Assembly (NCBI GenBank): GCA_002433675.1 | Contig: DJIP01000145.1 | Location: 1 to 7,880 of the forward strand | DNA length: 7,880 bases | Reading direction: 5' to 3' | Source: Halomonas halophila | Lineage (GTDB): Bacteria > Pseudomonadota > Gammaproteobacteria > Pseudomonadales > Halomonadaceae | Part shown: piece after piece, positions 1 to 7,379 of the stretch | How positions within the stretch are numbered: the stretch's first letter is position 1 | Layout of the letters: every line of letters starts with the position of its first letter | Notes under the pieces: model-generated | What the model was told of the DNA's origin: nothing | What the model saw: only the letters and a program-made list of their open reading frames with translations | Databases searched by the model: none | Made by a program: the position numbers and the translations under genes

Positions 1-87
1 TCGACTCACCGCCAATCGGCGCCCGCCTGCCCCACAGCTTGGGACAGACGGGCACGGCCTCGTCAGCGCCGTCTCGATGCCGTCGGC

Positions 88-1212
<1,125 letters not shown>

Positions 1213-1352
1213 TTAGGGGCTGCACACCAGGCAAGAACGACAGCCAAGCCTGGCGCGCTGACGTAAGGGGCACGGGTCATCCTGACCCGGTTGATGATGA
1301 CCCCAGTCTAGACCTCGCCATGGGCTGGGATAAAGCGTGCATTCAGCATAAC

Positions 1353-1374
1353 ATTGTTGCTGTCTCGCAATAAT
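1353..1374. promoter_or_regulatory. Candidate operator over the LysR leader
   Basis: Two 8-bp arms, ATTGTTGC and GCAATAAT, are inverted around a 6-bp centre with one mismatch. The dyad ends just before the GGAG ribosome site of the LysR gene and overlaps a weak -10 candidate (TAACAT, 1349-1354). A bound regulator here would block its own transcription, which fits the usual negative autoregulation of LysR proteins. The spacing is T-N12-A or T-N10-A rather than the canonical T-N11-A, so the identity of the binding protein is inference. Confidence 0.45.
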
Positions 1375-1380
1375 GGAGAG
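1375..1380 (+). promoter_or_regulatory. Ribosome binding site deciding the LysR start
   Basis: GGAGAG lies with GGAG six bases before the ATG at 1385. An in-frame ATG at 1373 overlaps this purine run and has no Shine-Dalgarno sequence of its own, so the downstream ATG (protein MHPWAG) is chosen. The product then begins at the position expected for a LysR helix-turn-helix. Confidence 0.8.
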
Positions 1381-1384
1381 CGCC

Positions 1385-2311
1385 ATGCATCCCTGGGCCG
1401 GCATCGAAGCCTTTATTGAGGTGGTGCGCCTGAAGTCCTTTGCCGCCGCCGCCCGACGCCTGGGGGTATCCAGCTCCCACGTCAGCCGACAGGTGGCCGC
1501 CCTGGAGAACCGGCTCGATACGCCGCTTCTGTATCGTACCACCCGCCAGATAAGCCTGACCGAGGCCGGGCGACTCTACTATCAGCAGTGCGAGGCGCTG
1601 GTCGACGGCTTTCGCGAGGCCGACGCCGTGGTCAAGGACTTCGAGGCACATCCCAGGGGCGAACTGGCGCTGACCTGCGCCACCACCTTTGGCGAGCGCT
1701 ACGTGGCGCCTCTGATCAATGACCTGTTGATCCAGTACCCTCAGCTCGGCGTGCGTTTGCACTTCACCAACCGCCAGGTGGACCTGATCGAGGAAGGCTT
1801 CGATATCGGCATCCGCATGGGCACGCTGGAGGACAGCACCATGATCGCCCGTCGTCTGGCCGATCGCCGCGAGTACGTGGTGGGCTCCCCCGACTACTTC
1901 CAGCGCTATTCGCAGCCCCACGCCCTGTCCGAGCTGAAGCACCACCGCTGCCTGCATGGCTCACGCGATCGCTGGCGCTTCGCCGTCGACGGCATTCCCC
2001 GGGAAGTGGCGATCAAGGGCCCGTGGCAGGGCAACTCAGGCCCGGCCCTGCTCGACGCTGTGCTGAAGGGCGTGGGCTTGGGCCAGCTTCCCGACTACTA
2101 CGTCGAGCATCATCTGGCCCGGGGTGAGCTGGTCTCGGTGCTCGACACCTACCGTCACAGCGATACCGGCGTCTGGGCCGTCACCCCCCACCACCGCCAC
2201 CGCTCCCCTAAGGTCCGCGTGGTCATCGACTACCTGGCCGAACATCTCGCAGAGCGCCTGCCACCGCGTTATCGCGACAGGCGGGAAGTGGATAAAAGGC
2301 AACCGGTGTAA
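1385..2311 (+). CDS. LysR-family regulator, probable controller of frmA
   Basis: A 308-residue cytoplasmic DNA-binding regulator of normal LysR length. Residues 7-63 form the winged helix-turn-helix (IEAFIEVVRLKSFAAAARRLGV, with recognition helix about 29-43, SSSHVSRQVAALENR), followed by a linker helix to about residue 88 and a periplasmic-binding-protein-like effector domain from about 90 to 294 of the CrgA-like type (TFGERYVAPL, FDIGIRMG, GLGQLPDYYV). The tail after 294 is basic. It is divergent from frmA across a dyad-rich 187-bp gap, the standard layout for a LysR gene and its target. In Pseudomonas aeruginosa, from memory, the LysR protein GfnR sits beside adhC-fghA and responds to formaldehyde-producing metabolism; this may be its counterpart, but paralogues are too many to assign orthology by eye. 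Cys69, Cys98 and Cys189 are present, with no evidence that they sense anything. It converges with the RTX gene downstream. Confidence 0.93.
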   Translation: MHPWAGIEAFIEVVRLKSFAAAARRLGVSSSHVSRQVAALENRLDTPLLYRTTRQISLTEAGRLYYQQCEALVDGFREADAVVKDFEAHPRGELALTCATTFGERYVAPLINDLLIQYPQLGVRLHFTNRQVDLIEEGFDIGIRMGTLEDSTMIARRLADRREYVVGSPDYFQRYSQPHALSELKHHRCLHGSRDRWRFAVDGIPREVAIKGPWQGNSGPALLDAVLKGVGLGQLPDYYVEHHLARGELVSVLDTYRHSDTGVWAVTPHHRHRSPKVRVVIDYLAEHLAERLPPRYRDRREVDKRQPV

Positions 2312-2400
2312 AGAGCGAGTACAGAGCCCCACCCCAAGGGAAAAAGCCAAAATCCCGCTTTAATGCGAATATCCCCCCCTATCCTCCAAGATGAAAGCAT

Positions 2401-2427
2401 GGGAAGAGCATCAAGGTGCTTCTTCCC
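2401..2427 (+). terminator. Imperfect hairpin after the LysR gene
   Basis: GGGAAGAGCA (2401-2410) pairs with TGCTTCTTCCC (2417-2427) through ten base pairs with a single bulged T at 2420 and a six-base loop. It lacks an immediate T-run, so alone it would be a weak terminator. It lies 90 bases after the LysR stop and just before the strong terminator at 2439-2466. It may pause polymerase, protect an RNA 3' end, or do nothing. Confidence 0.35.
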
Positions 2428-2438
2428 CGGAGCAATAA

Positions 2439-2466
2439 AAAACACCCAACCGAAGTTGGGTGTTTT
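2439..2466 (-). terminator. Rho-independent terminator of the RTX gene, probably bidirectional
   Basis: A perfect 12-bp inverted repeat, AAAACACCCAAC (2439-2450) and GTTGGGTGTTTT (2455-2466), encloses four bases that read TTCG on the minus strand, giving the very stable C(UUCG)G tetraloop. On the minus strand the stem runs into six T (2442-2437), 25 bases after the RTX stop codon. On the plus strand it ends in four T and could also stop LysR transcripts, so one element serves two convergent genes. Confidence 0.92.
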
Positions 2467-2490
2467 CGACTACATGACCAAACGAAACAA

Positions 2491-5400
2491 CTATTGCACT
2501 TCGAGCTGATTATCCTGAATCATCTTCTGCAGGAAGGCGTCACTTGTTGCCCCTCCCATACTGACATCCATCAACATGATGGTCTGATCCTCGTTGCTAG
2601 CAAAGACACCAAGATCCCCACTCGAACTTACGTGAATGACCGTATTGGTGCCAGCCTGGGCCGCAAACAGGAAGTCCGAAAAATCCGATTCCTGAGCGCC
2701 GTCAAGCAGGTCGGAGAGATCGAGTTTGTCCGCATTGGCATCGCTGCCAAAGTTACCCAGCGTAAAGTCAGCGATGGTATCGATGGCCGGTGCGCCTTCG
2801 CTACCTTCGTCTCCTGACTTGTAGATGAAGGTATCAGCACCAAAGCCGCCAAACATCAGGTCGTCATCGGCACCGCCATGCAGTTGGTCGTTGCCACCCG
2901 CACCGATCAGAACATCATCGCCGGCACCGCCATGCAGGTCATCGCTACCGCCATCTTCACGTTCCTCATCTAGCAAGGAGACGTAGTTGTCACTCACGTA
3001 CTGGCGAACCTGTTCACTGGATGCATTGCTGCCTCCGTTTACCGCCCACTTGAGATACTCGGTCAAGCCTTCATAACCCAACCCATCATGGGTGTTCGCG
3101 GCAAAGGACTGCCCGGAGTCACCATTGGTCCACGCCAGGTGGTCGGTGTTCACGGTATCGCCAAAAATGACGTCATCACCCGCCTGCCCCCTGAGCGTGT
3201 CGTCGCCCAACGAACAGAGGACGAATACCTTTCCACCCCCCTCAAGATCCACGTCCAGGTCATCACCGTCGTAGATGGTCTCCACCTCACCATATTCCGC
3301 CAGGTAGTCCTTGCCGTAATAGCGATCTTCCAGCGTGATCTGTTTCAGTTGCAGGTAGTCATCCCCTCCGGCGTAGTTGTGCACCTCGAAGACCAGTCGA
3401 TACTTGCCCGGATCCAGTACGCCTGCATCCCAGTTACGCCAATAGGTGGACTCCGCCAGTATAGACTCGGAGTAGGTCTGCCACTTGCCATCGACAAAGG
3501 TCTCGATGGAATAGTTGAACTTGTCCTCGAGTGAGCCGTCACGCGCGTCCGTCCTGTAGAAGATCCTCATGGACGTCTTCAGCTTGTCGTCGCCCGAATC
3601 TGACACTACGAAGGAAGGACTGACTACCTGGGCGTTGACACCATCCTTGTACCAGTCCTCGATGCGCAGCGTATTGTCGGCGGCAACGATCTTGGTCCCA
3701 GAGCCGGAAGTAAGCTTCCAGTCCTCGAGACGAAGCACCTCGTTGGTACCGGGCGCGAAGCTTCCGATAGTAGTGCTCTCGACCACGGCCCCCTTGTAAG
3801 GGATTTCGCCAAGGCCCTGAACATCGGTGTTGTCGAAGAACTTCAGGAAATCGTAGAAGGTGCGCTCACCGACGCCCACCGCATTGACTTCACTGAGATC
3901 CGACAACTCCTTGAACGCCTCGATGGCCTCGTAGAGCGCGGTCTGGTTGGGGAAGTGTGCGACAACTGCCGGTTTGCCGTTGTCGTCTAGGTAGTGGGTC
4001 GGTCCACCATCTGAAAAGAAGTAGGTCAAGTCCTGGTAGTCGCTGAATTCCGGATTGGCGTCCTGGGCCTTCAGCCAGCCACTGGCCGTACGAATCCCCG
4101 CCTCGAAGTTGGTCTCTCCCCCAACCGCCATCCCATTGATAAACGACAATGCCGCATTGACGTCACTACCGGTGCTCCCCAGATCAATGGTTATGTGCTT
4201 TCGGGACATGGTATCGAAGTCCACGATCTGCAGGTTAACCTTGCCTTCGTGCGACACCAGGTCCGTCAGCAGATTTTTCAGGGCCTTTTTGACCACCTGC
4301 AGCTTGTTCTGGCCCGCAACATCGGACGGCTCTCCCATGCTGATGGAGGTATCGACGATCAGCGAGACGTTGTAGTTGACCGCAGGCTTTATCTCCTTGA
4401 AGACGCAGCCCTCGTCCCCGATCAGTACGTCGTTGCCGCCATGGGTATTGGCCGTATTGTCGCCGTTGTCCCCGACATAGAGCTCGTCATCGGGATCCGG
4501 GGTCTGGGTCACCTTGACCACCAGGTCAGCGCGGTCGCGATCCCCGTCTCCATCGGTCAGGGTATAGCGAATCTCAGCATCCCCTTCGAAGTCATCGGCC
4601 GGAGTGAAGGTCAAGGTCCCGTCGGCGTTGACCGTCACCGAGCCTACGTCGCTGCCCCCGACGACGGTGGCACCTGTCACCACGGCACCGTCCGCACCCA
4701 CGCTGTCGTTGGCGATGACATTGACGGTGACCGGAGCGCCATCGGTCGTGCTGGCGCCATCGTCCTTGGCGACCGGGCTGTCGTCATCCACCAGAACGTT
4801 GAGCTTGCCGAGGGCAGTATCACCATCGCTGTCGGTGACGGTGTACTTGACATCAAAGGAGATATCATCCTCGCGGTCGGCGGCGGAATGATCCAGCGGC
4901 TTGGCCAGCACCACCTTGTAGGTACCGTTGGCGACGTCGGTCAACTGAATAGAAATGACGCGATCACCATTGCCGTCGGTACCGATCAAGGAACGGCCGT
5001 TGCCATTGAGCGTCCAGGTTACCGGGCTACCACCGCTGGTCAGAGCAGGCAGACCATCCGTGGAGAAGCGCACTTCCCCGGCGCCGTCGTCACCGAAGTC
5101 GTAACCAAGGCTTCCGCTGGCTACCAGCCGCTCTCCGGCGACGTCCGCGACACCACCCGCCACACCACCAGGCAGGCCATCCTCGTCGACAATCGCCCTG
5201 GGCGTGCCGGTGGAGGGGTCACCATCGGTTTCCGGCGTGGTCGGCTTGTCGTCTTTACCGCCGACGCTGACCGTCAGTTCACCGTCGACGGTGTCTCCAT
5301 CGCCGTCGGTGGCGGTGTAGTCGATGACCGCCTCGCCGCTGAAGTCTGGCGCCGGCTTGAAGGTCAGGGTGCCATCGGGATTGATGGTCACGCTTCCCAC

Positions 5401-6849
5401 ATCACCCCCACCCACCACGCTGGCGTCGGTCAACTCACCTGCGCCATCCGCGCCAAAACGGTCGTTGTCGAGTACGTCCACGGTCACGCTGCCGTCGGCG
5501 TCGGTGCTGGCCGTGTCATTGCCCACTGGCTGATCATCATCGACGATCACCCGGAGGAGCCCCGAGGCGCTGTCACCATCGGCGTCGGTGATGGTGTAGC
5601 CGACGTTGAAGTTGATGTCGTCTTCCACATCGGGGTTGGAATGATCCAGCGGCTTGGCCAACACCACCTTGAAGGTACCATTGGCGATGTCTGTCAGCTG
5701 CACAGAGATGACCCGTTCACCATTGCTGTCGAACCCGACCAGTGAGCGACCATTGCCACTCAGCGACCAGCTGACGGAACTGCCGTTGGAGGTCAGATTG
5801 GGCAGATTGTCGGTGCTCCAGGTAAAGCCCCCCGCGCCGTCAGGGCCAAAATCGTAGCCAAGCGAACCGGAGGACACCAGTCGTTCGCCAGCAACGTCAT
5901 TGATGCCGCCGGCGATACCGCCTGGCAGCCCGTCCTCGTCGACGATGGCCTTGGCGCCGGAGGTGTTCGGGTTACCGTCCGTCTCCGGTGTCGTCGGCGT
6001 GCCGCCACCACCGTTGCCGCCTCCATCACCACCGGTAATATCGATGTGGCCGCTGCAGCTGACGCTGTCGCCATCACCATCGGTGGTGATGATCTTGAAG
6101 TCCAGGCTGGCGTCTTCAGCGGCGTCCTCGTCCGCTTCGAAGCGCCATGTACCGTTCGGGTTGACGACAAGGGTGCCGACGCCAGTGTCGATATTGGTGC
6201 CCAGCGGATACTCGGTGTTGTCTCCCGGGAGCTTGACGACGGTCTCGGCAACGCCGTCTGCGCCACCATCTTGCGTCCAGGTACCCGTGACCACGTCCCC
6301 CGCTCTCACTGTGTCCGGGGTATCGATACCGTTGGTCGGCGTATCGTCATCGATGTCGATGCCAAGACGCGCCGTGGACTGATTACCTTTGCTGTCGGTG
6401 ATGACATAGCCCAACGAGAGCAGCAGGTTATCCTCGATACTGTTGGCTGGATGGTCAAGACGCCCGAGCAGGGTGACCTGAAAGTCACCGGTGTCTACAT
6501 CAAGCACCTTGACGTGAAGGACCGGAGTGCCATCGGGGGCGCGGGCGGTCAGTGTTTCTCCGCTGGGAGACAACTGATAGCGCAGGGGCTCTCCACCGGA
6601 GGTCAACGAAGGCTGGGTGTCGGGGGCCCATGCAAAGGCGCCTCGCGTGGCAGGCCCGCTGGAGCCGAAGCTATACCCCAGATTTCCGGTGACCTTAACC
6701 ACCTCACCCGGATCATCGCCATTGCCCCCTGCAATGCCATCTGGCAGGCCATCCTCATCGAGGTGAACAATCGTACCAATCTCGCAGTCGCAGTCTGCGG
6801 CAAGCAGAGCAGCGACCTGGGCGGTCTGGTCAAACATTGAAGTCGCCAT
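2491..6849 (-). CDS. Large RTX / T1SS-143 repeat adhesin with von Willebrand A domain
   Basis: About 1452 residues, Asp- and Gly-rich and strongly acidic, with no Sec signal peptide: a type I secretion substrate expected to fold outside the cell on binding calcium. Order: short N-terminus (1-26); three T1SS-143-type domains (about 27-171, 301-441, 552-692; signature VDEDGLPGG to VDDDxP), each followed by an Ig/cadherin-like domain (about 175-271, 442-530, 693-780); glycine linker 273-283; RTX stretch 788-812; von Willebrand A domain about 825-1020 with complete MIDAS (Asp833-Thr-Ser835-Ile-Ser837, Thr913, Asp947); unassigned beta-rich domain about 1025-1176; RTX 1213-1231; helical insert 1232-1299; RTX 1300-1341 (GGAGDDVLIG, GGNDQLHGG); C-terminal secretion signal about 1342-1452 (DTIADFTLG, KLDLSDLL). 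The ATG at 6849 is chosen for its ribosome site; starting at 6915 would add 22 residues. Likely role is adhesion or matrix building; the ligand is unknown and no transporter gene is adjacent. It is much smaller than LapA-type giants and lacks their retention module. Confidence 0.9.
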   Translation of the reverse strand: MATSMFDQTAQVAALLAADCDCEIGTIVHLDEDGLPDGIAGGNGDDPGEVVKVTGNLGYSFGSSGPATRGAFAWAPDTQPSLTSGGEPLRYQLSPSGETLTARAPDGTPVLHVKVLDVDTGDFQVTLLGRLDHPANSIEDNLLLSLGYVITDSKGNQSTARLGIDIDDDTPTNGIDTPDTVRAGDVVTGTWTQDGGADGVAETVVKLPGDNTEYPLGTNIDTGVGTLVVNPNGTWRFEADEDAAEDASLDFKIITTDGDGDSVSCSGHIDITGGDGGGNGGGGTPTTPETDGNPNTSGAKAIVDEDGLPGGIAGGINDVAGERLVSSGSLGYDFGPDGAGGFTWSTDNLPNLTSNGSSVSWSLSGNGRSLVGFDSNGERVISVQLTDIANGTFKVVLAKPLDHSNPDVEDDINFNVGYTITDADGDSASGLLRVIVDDDQPVGNDTASTDADGSVTVDVLDNDRFGADGAGELTDASVVGGGDVGSVTINPDGTLTFKPAPDFSGEAVIDYTATDGDGDTVDGELTVSVGGKDDKPTTPETDGDPSTGTPRAIVDEDGLPGGVAGGVADVAGERLVASGSLGYDFGDDGAGEVRFSTDGLPALTSGGSPVTWTLNGNGRSLIGTDGNGDRVISIQLTDVANGTYKVVLAKPLDHSAADREDDISFDVKYTVTDSDGDTALGKLNVLVDDDSPVAKDDGASTTDGAPVTVNVIANDSVGADGAVVTGATVVGGSDVGSVTVNADGTLTFTPADDFEGDAEIRYTLTDGDGDRDRADLVVKVTQTPDPDDELYVGDNGDNTANTHGGNDVLIGDEGCVFKEIKPAVNYNVSLIVDTSISMGEPSDVAGQNKLQVVKKALKNLLTDLVSHEGKVNLQIVDFDTMSRKHITIDLGSTGSDVNAALSFINGMAVGGETNFEAGIRTASGWLKAQDANPEFSDYQDLTYFFSDGGPTHYLDDNGKPAVVAHFPNQTALYEAIEAFKELSDLSEVNAVGVGERTFYDFLKFFDNTDVQGLGEIPYKGAVVESTTIGSFAPGTNEVLRLEDWKLTSGSGTKIVAADNTLRIEDWYKDGVNAQVVSPSFVVSDSGDDKLKTSMRIFYRTDARDGSLEDKFNYSIETFVDGKWQTYSESILAESTYWRNWDAGVLDPGKYRLVFEVHNYAGGDDYLQLKQITLEDRYYGKDYLAEYGEVETIYDGDDLDVDLEGGGKVFVLCSLGDDTLRGQAGDDVIFGDTVNTDHLAWTNGDSGQSFAANTHDGLGYEGLTEYLKWAVNGGSNASSEQVRQYVSDNYVSLLDEEREDGGSDDLHGGAGDDVLIGAGGNDQLHGGADDDLMFGGFGADTFIYKSGDEGSEGAPAIDTIADFTLGNFGSDANADKLDLSDLLDGAQESDFSDFLFAAQAGTNTVIHVSSSGDLGVFASNEDQTIMLMDVSMGGATSDAFLQKMIQDNQLEVQ
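2827..2952 (-). repeat. Main RTX nonapeptide block
   Basis: Residues 1300-1341 contain about four consecutive GGxGxDxLx-type repeats (GGSDDLHGG, AGDDVLIGA, GGNDQLHGG, ADDDLMFGG, FGADTFIY). Such repeats form a calcium-binding parallel beta-roll that folds only outside the cell. Shorter RTX stretches occur at residues 788-812 (4414-4488) and 1213-1231 (3157-3213), so the roll is interrupted twice. The block ends directly in the secretion signal. Confidence 0.9.
3322..3777 (-). other. Unassigned beta-rich domain after the VWA domain
   Basis: Residues about 1025-1176 are rich in aromatic and alternating strand residues: two similar strands LRLEDWK (1039-1045) and LRIEDWY (1061-1067), then MRIFYRTD, NYSIETFVDGKWQTY, STYWRNWDAG, YRLVFEVHNYAG and DDYLQLKQITLED. 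The pattern resembles a jelly-roll of the carbohydrate-binding or MAM type, in which exposed Trp and Tyr could bind sugar. No named family can be assigned by eye; the fold and any ligand are inference. Confidence 0.5.
3790..4377 (-). other. Von Willebrand factor A domain inside the RTX protein
   Basis: Residues about 825-1020 have the alternating strand-helix pattern of a VWA fold: VSLIVDTSISM (strand 1 with the DxSxS MIDAS motif at Asp833, Ser835, Ser837), KVNLQIVDFD, GGETNFEAGI (MIDAS Thr913), LTYFFSDGGP (MIDAS Asp947) and EVNAVGVG. All metal-ligating positions are kept, so metal-dependent ligand binding is plausible. VWA domains are known near the C-terminus of several RTX adhesins. The ligand cannot be read from the sequence. 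Confidence 0.88.
4510..5994 (-). repeat. Two tandem copies of a 251-residue two-domain unit
   Basis: Residues 286-536 (5242-5994) and 537-780 (4510-5241) of the RTX protein are successive copies of one unit: linker PTTPETDG, a T1SS-143-type domain, then an Ig/cadherin-like domain. Landmarks recur exactly 251 residues (753 bp) apart: TTPETDG at 286 and 537, AIVDEDGLPGG at 301 and 552, LAKPLDHS at 397 and 648, GSVT at 485 and 736. The DNA is still visibly similar (AATGATCCAGCGGCTTGGCC occurs at about 5640 and 4887). A first, more diverged unit covers residues 27-271. This is an internal duplication that lengthens a stalk, and such arrays can change copy number by recombination. Confidence 0.85.
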
Positions 6850-6857
6850 ATTAGCCA

Positions 6858-6863
6858 TCCTTT
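6858..6863 (-). promoter_or_regulatory. Ribosome binding site deciding the RTX gene start
   Basis: AAAGGA is read on the minus strand. Its AGGA lies eight bases before the ATG at 6849 (protein MATSMFDQ), the best-spaced of the possible starts. The ATG at 6858 abuts AAAGG with no spacer. The ATG at 6915 sits in the AT-rich leader with no Shine-Dalgarno sequence, and its extra 22 residues do not look like part of the protein. Confidence 0.75.
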
Positions 6864-6990
6864 CACAAATTGGAAAACTTGAACTGTTTTCAGCGTGCAA
6901 GGTAAAACTAAGCAAGCAACCTCATAACAAACATTGTACTAACGATCTCTACACTAAAATCCAAAACTCATAACGGCAAAAAAGCATCGA

Positions 6991-7005
6991 AATAACGTCG
7001 TCATT
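6991..7005. promoter_or_regulatory. Candidate operator palindrome upstream of the RTX gene
   Basis: AATAACGTCGTCATT is a 15-base imperfect palindrome. Six of the seven position pairs around the central base match, and the remaining pair is A opposite C. It lies about 145 bases before the RTX start inside AT-rich DNA, and its CG-containing core stands out from the surroundings. It could bind a dimeric regulator; nothing shows which one. Confidence 0.3.
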
Positions 7006-7058
7006 AAAAACACTAGCTCACAAAAATAATAATCTATAAAATTAGAAACATAGATGAT

Positions 7059-7088
7059 ATTAAAACAAACAATCCTGATGGATAACAA
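7059..7088 (-). promoter_or_regulatory. Candidate sigma-70 promoter for the RTX gene
   Basis: On the minus strand TTGTTA (7088-7083) and TTTAAT (7064-7059) are separated by 18 bases, matching consensus at 4 of 6 and 5 of 6 positions. Transcription would start near 7052, leaving a leader of about 200 bases. In such AT-rich DNA matches arise easily; another -10-like TACAAT is at 6938-6933 without a good -35. This is one of several possibilities. Confidence 0.25.
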
Positions 7089-7326
7089 AAAAACATGTAA
7101 AGGTTAAAACTTGCACTAAAAAGGCATGTCGCGCCTGCTGGAAATATTATCCACGTTTCGTGTTACCAGCTTCATGAGTTCCTGGCATCGCAACCGGATG
7201 AATTTTTGTCAAAAAATGCCGAACGAGCATGGCGACCACGGGTTGGCTCCCTTCTCGATGGGGGCGCGCCAATGGCGAATCCAGAGGGAGAAAAAGGCGG
7301 CACAGGATCGACGGGAGAAGAATCAG

Positions 7327-7350
7327 AAAAAACCCGGCCTTGAGGCCGGG
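7327..7350 (-). terminator. Rho-independent terminator of livM
   Basis: CCCGGCC (7333-7339) and GGCCGGG (7344-7350) form a perfect 7-bp GC stem with a four-base loop. On the minus strand it runs into six T (7332-7327), 29 bases past the livM stop codon. It separates the livM transcript from the RTX gene downstream, which therefore needs its own promoter. Confidence 0.93.
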
Positions 7351-7379
7351 CAGCGGGAGAGTAGTGGCAATCGCCGTGG

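Larger units (their letters stand above)
6850..7379. other. 530-bp intergenic region between livM and the RTX gene
   Basis: Two parts differ sharply. From about 6870 to 7125 the DNA is AT-rich: 64 G+C in 220 bases at 6901-7120. This is the likely promoter and regulatory zone of the RTX gene, with a long untranslated leader. It contains an imperfect palindrome (6991-7005) and a repeated octamer CTCATAAC (6921-6928, 6967-6974). From about 7126 to 7325 the DNA becomes GC-rich again. No convincing gene is seen there: plus-strand frames run through the livM terminator and on antisense to livM, with poor ribosome sites. A minus-strand TTGACA (7212-7207) has no good -10 at the right distance. Confidence 0.7.

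Noticed and set aside
1..87. Possible start of a downstream gene (GTG at 9-7, minus strand) after frmA
   Set aside because: There is no ribosome site and only three codons are visible, so no gene can be supported; no terminator is visible either.
1373..1384. Upstream ATG adding four residues to the LysR protein
   Set aside because: It overlaps the purine run that serves the ATG at 1385 and has no ribosome site of its own.
4195..5745. A 516-codon open frame on the plus strand across the RTX repeats, and a similar 264-codon frame at 6046-6840
   Set aside because: They lie antisense to the RTX gene. The frame stays open because Asp/Gly/Thr-rich repeats on the other strand rarely give stops; the product is low-complexity Val/Ile/Gly text with no family likeness and no ribosome site.
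2827..5994. Repeated sequence considered as a CRISPR array or mobile element
   Set aside because: The repeats are in-frame protein repeats (251-residue units and RTX nonapeptides) with no regular spacers, terminal inverted repeats or transposase.
6850..6915. A 22-residue N-terminal extension of the RTX protein from the ATG at 6915
   Set aside because: No Shine-Dalgarno sequence precedes it, it lies in AT-rich leader DNA, and a well-spaced AGGA precedes the ATG at 6849.
7202..7217. A/T dyad ATTTTTGTCAAAAAAT as a hairpin terminator
   Set aside because: The stem is all A-T with a loop of about three bases, too weak to act, and it follows no gene.
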